This document shows positions 1-7,962 of a stretch of DNA of 64,000 bases, piece after piece. Both the position numbers and the translations under genes were made by a program. The notes under the pieces were generated by a model. It made no database searches and was not told the origin of the DNA. It saw only the letters and a program-made list of their open reading frames with translations. The stretch covers positions 62,001-126,000 of the forward strand of contig NZ_BMNB01000016.1 of the NCBI RefSeq assembly GCF_014646235.1. Direction: 5' to 3'. Every line of letters begins with the position of its first letter. Within the stretch, counting starts at the first letter, position 1. Source of the DNA: Micromonospora sonchi. Lineage in GTDB: Bacteria > Actinomycetota > Actinomycetes > Mycobacteriales > Micromonosporaceae.

Positions 1-1253
1 GCGGCGGGCATCAGGTCGGAACCGTCGAACCGGAAGACCGACTTCTCGTCCTGCAGGGTCTGCACGGAGAGCTTGTCGATCGGGTTGGCGACGTTGGCCA
101 GGTCGAGCTTCTTGTTCGCCGAGACCCAGTCGCCGATCTTCGCGCGGCTGTTGGCGTGCTCACCCGAGGCGAGGTAGGTCTGCACCGCCTGCACCTCCGG
201 GCGGTCGCTGAAGGCGACCACGAACTCGCCGCCGCCGAGCACCGGCTTGCCCTTGGCCGGGTCGATGGCCGGGAAGTAGAACGCGAAGACGTCGCCGTCC
301 TCGGCCACCCTGGTGCCCGACGGCCACTGGTTGGCGTAGAACGACGCCTGCCGGTGCAGCGCGCACTTGCCCTGCGTGATCGGTACGCCGGCCTCCTGGA
401 ACGCGGTGGTGGCGATGCTGCGTACCCCGCCGAAGCCGCCGTTGACGTACTTCTCGTTCTTCAGGATGGTGCCGGCGCGGTCCACCGCCTCAACGACCCG
501 CGGGTCGTTGAACGGGATCTCGTGGGTGGTCCACTGGTCGTAGACCTCGGGGCCCTGCGTGCGCAGCAGCACGTCCTCGATCCAGTCCGTGGCCGGCCAG
601 CCGGTGGCCTCCTGGGACTCGATGCCGGCGCACCACGGCTTGACGCCGCTGTCCGCGATCGTGTCACTGAGCTTGATCATATCGTCCCAGGTGGTCGGGA
701 CGGTCCAGCCCTTCTCCTGGAACATCTTCGGCGAGTACCAGACGAACGACTTCACGTTCGACCCGAGCGGCGCACCGTAGAAGGTGCCGCCGACGGTGCT
801 GTACTTCAGCCAGTCGGCCGGGTAGTTCTCCTCGGCCATCGCCTTGGTCTCGGCGCTGGCCGCCTTGATCTGGCCGCGCTCGGCGAACCGCTGGAGCAGA
901 CCCGGCTGCGGGATGAAGGCGATGTCCGGGGCGTTGCCGCCGTCGGCGCGTACGGGCAACTGGGCCTCGAACTCGCCACTGCCTTCGTGGTTGATATCGA
1001 TCCCGGTGCACTCCTCGAACTGCTTCCAGGACTGGTCGAGCCGGTCGGCCTCGATCTCCCGGATCGACGAGTAGATGGTGACCTTCTTGCCGTCGTGGCC
1101 CTGGTACTTCTCATAGGGAGCGCACTCGGCGGCACCGGCGTTGTTCTTGCCACTGTTGTCGTTGCTTCCGGTGCCGCACGCGGTGGCGCCGAGCGCCAGC
1201 CCGATCGCGCCAGCGATCGCGAGGGCCTGGCGTGGCCTGGCGTGGAACGCCAT
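1..1253 (-). CDS. ABC transporter sugar-binding lipoprotein (alpha-glucoside type), 3' end outside window
   Basis: Extracellular solute-binding protein family 1, probably capturing an alpha-glucoside or other oligosaccharide for an ABC importer. The reading frame is open from the ATG at 1253 to the window edge (about 417 residues seen), so the C-terminus is missing. The first 26 residues are a lipoprotein signal ending in a Cys within GATACGTG. The mature part shows typical family features: VTIYSSIRE near the start, APDIAFIPQPG in the first lobe, and a PLGSNVKSFVWYSP strand. A strong AGGAAGGAGG precedes the ATG. A LacI-type operator lies about 80 bases upstream, which fits carbon-source control. 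Permease genes would be expected beyond the left edge. The family is secure; the exact sugar is inferred from overall resemblance to AglE-type proteins. Confidence 0.85.
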   Translation of the reverse strand, partial: MAFHARPRQALAIAGAIGLALGATACGTGSNDNSGKNNAGAAECAPYEKYQGHDGKKVTIYSSIREIEADRLDQSWKQFEECTGIDINHEGSGEFEAQLPVRADGGNAPDIAFIPQPGLLQRFAERGQIKAASAETKAMAEENYPADWLKYSTVGGTFYGAPLGSNVKSFVWYSPKMFQEKGWTVPTTWDDMIKLSDTIADSGVKPWCAGIESQEATGWPATDWIEDVLLRTQGPEVYDQWTTHEIPFNDPRVVEAVDRAGTILKNEKYVNGGFGGVRSIATTAFQEAGVPITQGKCALHRQASFYANQWPSGTRVAEDGDVFAFYFPAIDPAKGKPVLGGGEFVVAFSDRPEVQAVQTYLASGEHANSRAKIGDWVSANKKLDLANVANPIDKLSVQTLQDEKSVFRFDGSDLMPA

Positions 1254-1330
1254 GCCGTCCTCCTTCCTAGCCGGCGCTGGCCAGGGTTGCATCCGGTTGA
1301 CCGCGCGCCGGTCCGATGGGCGTTTCCACA

Positions 1331-1344
1331 TGTAAGCGCTTGCA
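1331..1344. promoter_or_regulatory. LacI-family operator (near-perfect palindrome)
   Basis: TGTAAGCGCTTGCA is a near-perfect palindrome around AAGCGCTT, matching the classic LacI/GalR-family operator shape. It sits about 80 bases upstream of the sugar-binding protein start, where a repressor would block its transcription. No lacI-type gene is in the window, so the regulator is unknown. Confidence 0.7.
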
Positions 1345-1445
1345 TCCGGCGCGGTCCAGCCCGGAACGGACACGACCGAGTAACAATCCGAAAACCCGCT
1401 GGCTGCGGCTGAGCACCGCCGCGGGTGGCCGCGATGAATCCGCGG

Positions 1446-1946
1446 TCAGCCGTTCAGCTGCCAGACGGAGTAGTTCAGCGCGGCGGCGAAGGTGACCCAG
1501 GCCCAGTAGGGCAGCATGAGGGCCGCCGCGGGGCGGCTCACGCGCCGGAAGAACAGCACGGTCGCGCCGATCGCGAGCCAGAGCAGGACGACCTCGGCGA
1601 AGGCCAGCCCGTACCGTCCGGCGGCGAAGAAGAGCGGGGTCCAGGCGGCGTTGAGCACCAGTTGCACCACCCAGGCGACCAGCGCGGGGCTGAACCCCAC
1701 CCGGCGCCAGGCCAGCCAGCCGGCCAGCGCGATCGTCACGTAGAGCACGGTCCAGACCGGCCCGAACAGCCAGGGCGGCGGGGCCCAGGTGGGCTGCTCG
1801 ATGCTGGCGTACCTGGCCGCAGCGTTCGAGGCGGCCAGGCTGCCGACAGCGGCGGCGGCGAACACGGCCGCGACGAATCCGGCCAGCCCCCACCACCGTC
1901 GGGCCGTGCCGGTACGCCGTCGCGAGTGTTCCGTGGTTGTCCGCAC
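1446..1946 (-). CDS. TspO/MBR family membrane protein
   Basis: Tryptophan-rich sensory protein/peripheral benzodiazepine receptor homologue of 166 residues, starting at GTG 1946. These five-helix membrane proteins bind porphyrins and other hydrophobic ligands. The family core is visible: QPTWAPPPWLFGPVWTVLYV at about residues 51-70, NAAWTPLFF in the middle and ALNYSVWQLNG at the C-terminus. A basic N-terminal extension (RRRTGTARRWW) precedes the first helix. No strong ribosome binding site is seen, so the start is uncertain by some codons. It stands alone between unrelated genes. Confidence is high for family, low for physiological role. Confidence 0.88.
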   Translation of the reverse strand: MRTTTEHSRRRTGTARRWWGLAGFVAAVFAAAAVGSLAASNAAARYASIEQPTWAPPPWLFGPVWTVLYVTIALAGWLAWRRVGFSPALVAWVVQLVLNAAWTPLFFAAGRYGLAFAEVVLLWLAIGATVLFFRRVSRPAAALMLPYWAWVTFAAALNYSVWQLNG

Positions 1947-2122
1947 GGGATCAGGGTTCGCCGCGGGCGGGGACGATAAACCTGCCCTCGCGGGTGGGCT
2001 GCTCCGGCGAGACCGACAGACACGCCGAGGTCGCCGCGTCCGGTGACTCCGGTCGGGAGGACGGAGTTCCGGTCACGACGACCTCGGCGGTCCGGTGCGC
2101 TGCGGCGCCCTGCGCCGCCGCG

Positions 2123-2266
2123 TCAATTGAAGATGCTGACGCCACCCGGGCCGACCAACAGCCCGACCACGATGAGGACGATGCCCCAGAGAATCTGCCG
2201 GCGGAACAGCGCGAGCACGCCGGCGACCACCAGTACCACTGCGAGAATCCAGAGAATCAGCTCCAT
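2123..2266 (-). CDS. GPGG-motif small membrane protein (47 aa)
   Basis: A 47-residue microprotein, MELILWILAVVLVV at its start and ending GPGGVSIFN. It has two hydrophobic helices separated by a short FRRQ loop, then the GPGG tail that names a family of tiny actinobacterial membrane proteins. Its start overlaps the last 10 bases of the metallophosphoesterase gene on the same strand, so the two are probably co-transcribed and translationally coupled. It is short enough to be missed by usual gene finders. Function is unknown. Confidence 0.75.
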   Translation of the reverse strand: MELILWILAVVLVVAGVLALFRRQILWGIVLIVVGLLVGPGGVSIFN

Positions 2267-3033
2267 GATTGCTGAATACCCCCGGCCCCGATTCCGGAAA
2301 CCTGGGCCTGATCAAGGTGATCGCCCAGATGGAAGATGCTGTACGCCTGCTTGATCACCGGGTGGGCCACGTTGCGAACCCGTACTCCGCCGGGCGTGGT
2401 GCCCCGTTCCGAGCCGTGATGTGCGTGTCCGTGCAGGGCCAGCGCGGTCGGCGCCGAGTCGATCGCCTGGCCGAGCTGGTAGCTGCCCAGGAACGGGTAG
2501 ATCTCCAACGGCTCGCCGGCGAGCGTGTCCGGCACGGGCGAGTAGTGGGTCAGCGCCACCAGCAGGTCGCAGTCCAGCGAATGCAGCGCCTCGGCCAGCC
2601 GGTCGGCGCTCTCGGTCGTGGTGCGGACGAACGCCTTCATCTCCGGCTCACCGAAGTCGCTGGCGCAACGGCCGGCGAAGCCGCCGCCGAAGCCCTTGAC
2701 CCCGGCCACACCGAGCCGGCCGCCGGGGGAGTCCAGCACCACGCCGTTGCCCTCCAGCACGACGATGCCGGCCTCCTCCAACGCCCCGACCACCTGCGGC
2801 ACCTGGTCGCACTGGTGATCGTGGTTGCCCAGGACGGCGACCACCGGCACGCCCAGCCCACCGAACTCCCGCGCCACACAGCGCGCCTCGACCTCGGTTC
2901 CGTGCCGGGTCAGGTCGCCGGCGAGCAGCAGTACGTCGGCATTGCCGGGCATTTCCTCCAATGCCGGCCGGAACCGGCCGACCACGTCCTCGTCCAGATG
3001 CACGTCGCCCACGGCGGCGATCCGGATAACCAT
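2257..3033 (-). CDS. Calcineurin-like metallophosphoesterase
   Basis: 258-residue cytosolic metallophosphoesterase. The dinuclear-metal motifs appear in order: GDVH (residues 9-12), AGDLTRHG (about 39-46), GNHDHQ (about 70-75), THYSP (about 164-168) and GHAHHG near 200. A good AGGGAGG lies just upstream of the ATG. The substrate could be a phosphodiester, nucleotide or protein phosphate; the sequence does not say. It is followed by the GPGG microprotein, which overlaps its 3' end, and preceded by a BON protein in the same orientation with a 10-base gap, so a four-gene transcript from 3900 to 2123 is likely. Confidence 0.9.
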   Translation of the reverse strand: MVIRIAAVGDVHLDEDVVGRFRPALEEMPGNADVLLLAGDLTRHGTEVEARCVAREFGGLGVPVVAVLGNHDHQCDQVPQVVGALEEAGIVVLEGNGVVLDSPGGRLGVAGVKGFGGGFAGRCASDFGEPEMKAFVRTTTESADRLAEALHSLDCDLLVALTHYSPVPDTLAGEPLEIYPFLGSYQLGQAIDSAPTALALHGHAHHGSERGTTPGGVRVRNVAHPVIKQAYSIFHLGDHLDQAQVSGIGAGGIQQSWS

Positions 3034-3043
3034 CGAACCTCCC

Positions 3044-3319
3044 TCAGGGCAGTTGCTCGATCTCCGTGGGCGCCTGTTTACGGATCACCCCGATATCGCT
3101 GGTGATCGGCACGTCCGGGAAACGTTCGGACACCCGGCGCAGGATCTCGTCCCGCCGCTGGGCGCTCTCGACCTCGCCGTACAGCACGAGGGCGCGTTCG
3201 GTGCGGACCACGCTGATGCCCTGTTCGGCGACGGCCGGATCTTCGGTGAGCAGCCGGTGAATCTCCGCCTCGACGTACTCGTCGGGTGGCCCGGCGCCGA
3301 GGCCGCGGTGCCTGGTCAC
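3044..3319 (-). CDS. BON domain protein (91 aa)
   Basis: Small BON-domain protein. BON modules bind phospholipids or peptidoglycan-associated ligands. Visible features are YVEAEIHRLLTEDPAV, then the short hydrophobic strand ALVLYGEVES and a helix RRDEILRRVSERF, which is the usual alpha-beta pattern. There is no signal peptide, so it is probably cytosolic or peripheral. The GTG start at 3319 overlaps the stop of the upstream nucleotidyltransferase by four bases (GTGA), indicating translational coupling. A GAGGGG element precedes the GTG. Role unknown; the pairing with a nucleotidyltransferase is notable. Confidence 0.7.
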   Translation of the reverse strand: MTRHRGLGAGPPDEYVEAEIHRLLTEDPAVAEQGISVVRTERALVLYGEVESAQRRDEILRRVSERFPDVPITSDIGVIRKQAPTEIEQLP

Positions 3320-3900
3320 GGTAATCCCCTCCCGTCGGCCATGCCCGGTTGCGGCACGACGTCCAGCCTGTCCAGCAGCACCAGGAACGCCTCGGCATAC
3401 GGCGAGCGCTGCGTTTCCTTGCGTACCCGTTCCCAGTCGATCTGCTCCCGCAACGATCGGGCGAGCGGCAGCCCGCGTGCGAAGTCGCAGTAGTGCTGGG
3501 AGAAGCTGAGCAGCTTGTGCACCATCAGCTGGGTTGCCGACAGCACCGGCATGTGGATGGCGTCGACCGAGCGGACCACCGTGTCGGCGAAGGTCTCCTC
3601 GGTCACCGGCGTCTCGATCGGTCGGTGGATCAGGTCCACCATCCGGCCGCCGTCGTAGACCTTGACGAGCCAGTCCTCCGGCGGCCGCTCGGCGGTGAAA
3701 CCGGCCGCCACCAGCGCCTCCAGCGCGGCCGTCACGTCCGGCTCGCGGATCAGGAAGTCGACGTCGTGTTCGCTGGAATGCCCGCCATGGGCGTAGACGG
3801 CGAAGCTGCCGCCGAGCGCGAACGGGATGTCGGCCTGCTTGAGCACCGCGGCGACCTTCTTCAGGGTGTGCAGGAGAGTCTCGTCGTCCCGCTCGGCCAT
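3316..3900 (-). CDS. Nucleotidyltransferase-fold protein
   Basis: 194-residue protein with the minimal nucleotidyltransferase signature: ALGGSFAVYAHGG at about residues 25-37 followed by HDVDFLI, giving the GG/S plus DxD metal-binding pattern. Such proteins transfer NMP groups or act as AbiEii-like toxins or small-molecule adenylyltransferases. The C-terminal helices (LMVHKLLSFSQHYCDFARGLP) resemble the helical part of that fold. Start ATG 3900 follows GGGAGAGG. It is coupled to the BON gene. No antitoxin-like partner is seen, so a housekeeping or salvage role is as likely as a toxin. Confidence 0.7.
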   Translation of the reverse strand: MAERDDETLLHTLKKVAAVLKQADIPFALGGSFAVYAHGGHSSEHDVDFLIREPDVTAALEALVAAGFTAERPPEDWLVKVYDGGRMVDLIHRPIETPVTEETFADTVVRSVDAIHMPVLSATQLMVHKLLSFSQHYCDFARGLPLARSLREQIDWERVRKETQRSPYAEAFLVLLDRLDVVPQPGMADGRGLP

Positions 3901-4054
3901 CTCGCCTCTCCCGTCGACTCGGCACCGGGTGGATGACCGATCCGTACCCGGCATTCCGGTCGTCCACACCTGAGCCGCTCGCGCAAGGGTGCGAACGGCA
4001 TCAAACGGGACCAACCACGCGGTCCGCGTGCCTGGGCCGGATAACCTGTCGGGA

Positions 4055-4810
4055 GTGGCCAGATCAACGCGAGTCAGGCGGCCGGTACGGGCAGCCGCGG
4101 CAGGCAGCAGACCCCGACTCCGCACGGTGGCTCTGATCGGCATCGACGGTTCGGGCAAGACCACCCAGGCGCATCAACTCGCCCAGGCGCTCACCGTGGC
4201 CGGGCATCCCGCCACCTACCATCGCAACGCGGGCGGCCGGCGCTGGTTGGGCCGGGCGGCGTACCGGCTGGGGCGGCCGGACGCCCAGGCGCTGCTCGGG
4301 CGGACCGGGATGCTCGTGGTGGAGTCCGTGCTGCGCTGGCTGGCCATCGCGATGGCGTTGCTCGGCGGCCTGCTGACCGGTCGGGTGGCGGTGATGGACC
4401 GCTACGCCGCCTGCCAGTACGCCAGCCTGCGGGCACACGGCGGGGCACAGCGCTGGGAACGGCTGGTCCGCGCCGCGTACCGCCTCTTTCCGCGACCGCA
4501 GGTGACGTTCCTGCTCGCGGTGGACCCGGCGGAGGCGTACCGACGGATCGAGCGGCGCGGCACCGACCACGAGAGCCTGGGTTACCTGACGGCCGCCGAC
4601 CTCGCCTACCGCACCCTGCCCGAGTACCCCACCTTCGTGGTGATCGACGCCGCCCGGCCGGTGCAGGAGGTGGCCCGGGAGATCCAGGGGCATCTGGCCG
4701 GCTGGCTGGCGGCCGGCGACGGATCGACCGCCCGGCGTCCGGGGTGCGACAGGTCGCGGGTCGCCGCCCCGGCGTCGCCGGGTCTGATCCCGGCTCAGGC
4801 CCGGCCGTAG
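4055..4810 (+). CDS. Thymidylate-kinase-like P-loop protein
   Basis: P-loop nucleoside/nucleotide kinase related to dTMP kinase. The Walker A motif GIDGSGKTT lies about 30 residues from the start; further in are VMDRYAACQYAS (DR-type motif) and FLLAVDPAEAYRRIERRG, corresponding to the LID-side arginines of TMP kinases. There is no ribosome binding site at the GTG at 4055, but TAACCT ends seven bases before it, which fits a leaderless transcript; a longer frame begins at 3989. A true Tmk is usually about 210 residues, so the basic N-terminal extension is unusual. Its 3' end overlaps that of the convergent SDR gene by 16 bases. Confidence 0.7.
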   Translation: MARSTRVRRPVRAAAAGSRPRLRTVALIGIDGSGKTTQAHQLAQALTVAGHPATYHRNAGGRRWLGRAAYRLGRPDAQALLGRTGMLVVESVLRWLAIAMALLGGLLTGRVAVMDRYAACQYASLRAHGGAQRWERLVRAAYRLFPRPQVTFLLAVDPAEAYRRIERRGTDHESLGYLTAADLAYRTLPEYPTFVVIDAARPVQEVAREIQGHLAGWLAAGDGSTARRPGCDRSRVAAPASPGLIPAQARP

Positions 4811-5490
4811 ACCGGCACGGCGGCACCGCTGGTCGGCGCGGACTCGTCCGAGGCCAGAAAGCGGATCACCGCCGCGATCTCGGCCGGATCGACCCACCGG
4901 GAGTGGTCGGCGTCGGGCATGGCGGCCCGGTTCGCCGGCGTGTCGACGACGCTGGGCAGGACCGTGTTGCAGCGTATGCCGGTCGCCTTGTACTCCACCG
5001 CCACGGCGGAAGCGAAGGCGAGCACCGCCGCCTTCGCGGTGACGTAGCCGGCGACGCCCGGAAAGGGGTTGAGCGCGGCGCGGGCCGCCACGCAGACCAC
5101 CGCGCCCCCGCCGGCGGCGACCAGGTGCGGCAGCGCCGCCCGGGTGACCAGATGGGTCGGGCGCAGGTTGAGGGTGAGCATCCGGTCGAACTCGTCGACC
5201 GGGGTCTCGTGCACCAGGCCGCTGCTGGCGTACCCGCCGACCAGGTTGATCACGGCGCGCAGCGGCGCCTCCGGGTCGCCGGCGGCCACCTCGGCCGCCC
5301 GCGCCGCGTCGGTCGGATCGGTGAGGTCCGCGACGAGCCGGACCGGCGCGTTGGCGCCCGGGTCGGTGGTCACCGTCGGCGGTTGGCGCTGTGGTGCGAC
5401 CACCCGCCAGCCCGCTTCGACGAACACGGCGCTGACCGCCGCGCCGAGCCCGCCCGTGCCCCCGGTTATCAGCACACTGCGATCTGCCAT
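4795..5490 (-). CDS. Short-chain dehydrogenase/reductase, catalytic Ser position is Ala
   Basis: 231-residue SDR with the NAD(P)-binding TGGTGGLG motif at residues 9-16, NLVGG for the usual NNAG, and the YVTAK (YxxxK) pair. The catalytic Ser normally about 13 residues before the Tyr is Ala here (VCVAARAALNPFPGVAGY). The Tyr and Lys remain, so activity may persist with altered chemistry, or the protein may bind cofactor in another role. Related SDRs with non-Ser residues at this spot are known. Its 3' end overlaps the convergent kinase-like gene. Confidence 0.8.
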   Translation of the reverse strand: MADRSVLITGGTGGLGAAVSAVFVEAGWRVVAPQRQPPTVTTDPGANAPVRLVADLTDPTDAARAAEVAAGDPEAPLRAVINLVGGYASSGLVHETPVDEFDRMLTLNLRPTHLVTRAALPHLVAAGGGAVVCVAARAALNPFPGVAGYVTAKAAVLAFASAVAVEYKATGIRCNTVLPSVVDTPANRAAMPDADHSRWVDPAEIAAVIRFLASDESAPTSGAAVPVYGRA

Positions 5491-5912
5491 GAAGACACGT
5501 TAGTACGGCGACGGCGGCACATCCTGCCCGGAGCGGGCATAGGAGCGGGCCGTCGATTGTTCATCTGGGCGTGGGGTATTACCACCGGCGTGGATGAACC
5601 ATCCGGTCCGCGTACGCGTATCTGGCAGTGACCAGGATCGCAGCACGGTGGGTGACCCGGGTCGCTGTGCCCGTGCCCAGGCAGTGTTGCCATGGAAATG
5701 GGACGGCCGGCGATCCGTCGACCCGTCGACCTCACGAGGTGGCTGTCAGCGCGGGGCGAGCAGGGTGCTGACAGCAAACATGGACCGCACTCTCAGCTGA
5801 TTATCAGGCATTCGTGACACTTTCGACCCATGACATGGAATCCCCGACACGTCTCAGCTGTTGTGTAGGTGCCAGCACTGGTGGGCACAGCGGAGGTTAC
5901 GGGGGAGGGCTG
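5491..5912. other. Intergenic region between SDR and sigB, probable promoters
   Basis: 422 bases without a convincing gene. It separates divergent genes and must carry promoters in both directions. Codon bias is not gene-like and no conserved protein is seen in six frames. The part next to sigB holds an ECF-type promoter candidate (listed separately) and is noticeably less GC-rich than its surroundings around 5795-5840. Confidence 0.6.
5837..5863 (+). promoter_or_regulatory. Candidate ECF-sigma (SigR/SigH-type) promoter for sigB
   Basis: GGAAT at 5837-5841, exactly 18 bases, then GTTG at 5860-5863. This matches the GGGAAT-N18-GTT layout of oxidative-stress ECF promoters in Actinobacteria. 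The predicted transcript would carry a 5' leader of about 45 bases before the sigB ATG. In mycobacteria sigB is under SigE/SigH control, which makes the match biologically sensible, but short motifs occur by chance. Confidence 0.4.
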
Positions 5913-6914
5913 ATGAGCGTGGAGACGGCTAGGAACCGGGCAACCGGCGCGAGCGAGGGGACCGTGGGCAACGTGGACAAGAACATCGGTATGCGAACTG
6001 ATGAGGTCGCCGAGGAGCGCGACCTGGTCGGAGTCTACCTGCACGAGATCTCCCGGACGCCACTGCTGGACGCCGCCAAGGAGGTCGACCTCTCCAAGGC
6101 CATCGAGGCGGGCCTCTACGCCGAGCACCTGCTCGGCGCGGATCGCGTCCCCGACGGCGCCACCCCGCAGGAACTGGCCCAGCTGGTGGCCGAGGGTGAG
6201 CAGGCCAAGGATCTGTTCATCCGGGCCAACCTACGGCTGGTCGTGTCGATCGCCCGGCGCTACGTCCGGTCGGGCATGCCCATGCTGGACCTGATCCAGG
6301 AGGGCAACACCGGTCTGGTCCGGGCGGTGGAGAAGTTCGACTACGAGCGTGGCTACAAGTTCTCCACCTACGCGACCTGGTGGATCCGGCAGGCGATCAG
6401 CCGGGCCATCGCCCAGCAGGAGCGCACCGTACGACTGCCGGTGCACCTGGTCGAGGACGTCAACCGGATGCGCAACGTGACCCGCCAGCTCACCCGCGAG
6501 CTGGGCGGCGACCCGGAGCCGGAGCAGATCGCGGCGGCCCTCGGGGTGACCGTCGAGCGGGTCAGGGAACTGGTCCGCTGGTCGCAGGACACCGTGTCGC
6601 TGGACACGCCGGTCGGCGACGACGGCGACACCAAGCTCGGCGACCTGGTCGCCGACAGCGACGCCCCCTCGCCGGAGGACATCGTTCTCACCGGGCTGGA
6701 GCGGCAGCGGATCGAAGGGCTGCTCAACCACCTGGACGACCGCTCCGCCGGCATCATGCGGGCCCGCTACGGGCTCGAGGACGGCCGGGAGCACTCGCTG
6801 ACCGAGGTGGCTTCGCGGTTCTCGCTGTCCCGGGAGCGGATCCGGCAGTTGGAGATCCAGGCGCTCGGCCGGCTCCGGGAGCTGGCCCGTGCGGAGGGCC
6901 TACAGGCGGCCTGA
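5913..6914 (+). CDS. sigB: RNA polymerase sigma factor, principal-like group 2 (SigB/HrdD type)
   Basis: 333-residue sigma-70 protein. Region 1.2 is DLVGVYLHEISRTPLL; region 2 has FIRANLRLVVSIARRY, LDLIQEGNTGLVRAVEKFDY and FSTYATWWIRQAISRAI; region 3 begins RTVRLPVHLVEDVNR; region 4 ends with LSRERIRQLEIQALGRLR. It lacks the long acidic region 1.1 of the vegetative factor and is the size of group 2 factors such as mycobacterial SigB and Streptomyces HrdD. Start ATG 5913 is chosen because GGGGGAGGG lies just upstream; an in-frame ATG at 5814 gives a non-conserved extension. It directs RNA polymerase in stress or stationary phase by family analogy. A strong inverted repeat follows. Confidence 0.92.
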   Translation: MSVETARNRATGASEGTVGNVDKNIGMRTDEVAEERDLVGVYLHEISRTPLLDAAKEVDLSKAIEAGLYAEHLLGADRVPDGATPQELAQLVAEGEQAKDLFIRANLRLVVSIARRYVRSGMPMLDLIQEGNTGLVRAVEKFDYERGYKFSTYATWWIRQAISRAIAQQERTVRLPVHLVEDVNRMRNVTRQLTRELGGDPEPEQIAAALGVTVERVRELVRWSQDTVSLDTPVGDDGDTKLGDLVADSDAPSPEDIVLTGLERQRIEGLLNHLDDRSAGIMRARYGLEDGREHSLTEVASRFSLSRERIRQLEIQALGRLRELARAEGLQAA

Positions 6915-6930
6915 CCTGGTATTTGAGTGA

Positions 6931-6975
6931 CGGCGAACGGCCGGCGTCCCGCTATCGGACGCCGACCGTTCGCCG
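6931..6975. terminator. Bidirectional terminator between sigB and NlpC/P60 gene
   Basis: Two 19-base arms (6931-6949 and 6957-6975) with one mismatch and a 7-base loop. The hairpin lies between two convergent stop codons, where it can end both transcripts. No U-tract is present, as is common in GC-rich Actinobacteria. Confidence 0.75.
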
Positions 6976-6990
6976 CTCTGCCCGGAGGGC

Positions 6991-7962
6991 TCAGCGGACC
7001 CGGCCGTAGCCGTACGGCGTCAGCAGATCCACGTTCCGCTTCTCCACGTTGCGCCCGAAGGTCGGCGCGTGAATGACCTGCCCGTCGCCCACGTAGATCG
7101 CCACGTGCCCGAGACTGCGGTAGAAGACGAGGTCACCGGGGCGTAGCTCGCTGCGGCTGATGTGTGCCACCACGCCCCACTGCATCCGGGTGTTGTGCGG
7201 CAGCTGCTTGCCCGCGGCCCGCCAGGCGGCCGAGGTCAGCCCGGAGCAGTCGTAGCCGTTCGGCCCGTCCTGCCCCCAGGCGTACGGCTTGCCCAGCGCG
7301 CCGTAGGCGTACCGGACGGCGGTGCCGGCCAGGCCGGAGACGGCTGGCGCGTCCTTGGCGCTGTTCGACCGGTTGGCCGGACGCTCGGTGGCCCGGCCGT
7401 ACGCCTGCCGGCGCAGCTCGTACAGCCTGGACAGGTCGCGTTCGATCCGTCGCTTCGTCGCGCTCAGTTCCTTGGACCGCGCCGCCTGCTGGCCGAGCGT
7501 CACGTCGAGCCGGGTCTTCTCGCCGAGCAGCCGCTGCTGGTCGGTGGTGTAACTGGCGATGCTCGCCTGGCGCTGCCGGGTGAGGTGGTCCAGCGTGCCG
7601 AGCCGGTCGAGCACCGACACCGGGTCGCCGCCGTGCAGCAGCGCGTCAACGGTGCCGAGGTTGCTGGTCCGGTACGCGGTGGCGGCCATTTCGCCGACGT
7701 CCGCCCGGCTCTGCGCGGCCTGCCGCTCGAGCGGGCCGATCCGCTCCCGCAGCCGATCCACGGCGGCCCGGTTCTCCTTGATCTTTTCGCGTAGCTCGTT
7801 GTGGGCCTCCACCACCCGTTCCAACTCGGCGGAGGACTTCTCGATCCGCCGGGTCAGCTCGGCGGGCGAAGGCTCGGCCCGGGCCACCGTGGCGGGCGCC
7901 ACCAGCGCCAGCGTGAAAGCGGCGACCGTCAGGGCGCGCAGCGTGTGTATCAGGGGCGACAA
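6991..7962 (-). CDS. Secreted NlpC/P60 peptidoglycan hydrolase with N-terminal coiled coil
   Basis: 323-residue exported cell-wall endopeptidase of the RipA/CwlO type. It has a signal peptide (IHTLRALTVAAFTLALVAP, cut near ARA-EPSP) and long coiled coils over about residues 35-190 (ELTRRIEKSSAELERVVEAHN; KRRIERDLSRLYELRRQ). The NlpC/P60 domain follows, with the catalytic Cys in GYDCSGLT, His in LGHVAIYVG and the third polar residue in VIHAPTFG. These enzymes cut D-Glu-mDAP bonds and are held inactive or positioned by the coiled coil. I place the start at TTG 7962, with GAGAGGAG upstream; a longer ATG frame to 8091 adds an implausible N-terminus before the signal peptide. Confidence 0.88.
   Translation of the reverse strand: MSPLIHTLRALTVAAFTLALVAPATVARAEPSPAELTRRIEKSSAELERVVEAHNELREKIKENRAAVDRLRERIGPLERQAAQSRADVGEMAATAYRTSNLGTVDALLHGGDPVSVLDRLGTLDHLTRQRQASIASYTTDQQRLLGEKTRLDVTLGQQAARSKELSATKRRIERDLSRLYELRRQAYGRATERPANRSNSAKDAPAVSGLAGTAVRYAYGALGKPYAWGQDGPNGYDCSGLTSAAWRAAGKQLPHNTRMQWGVVAHISRSELRPGDLVFYRSLGHVAIYVGDGQVIHAPTFGRNVEKRNVDLLTPYGYGRVR

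Noticed and set aside
156..1412. Long open frame on the + strand opposite the sugar-binding protein
   Set aside because: It is the antisense shadow of a clear lipoprotein gene. Composition is Arg/Leu/Val-rich without any domain, typical of high-GC shadow frames.
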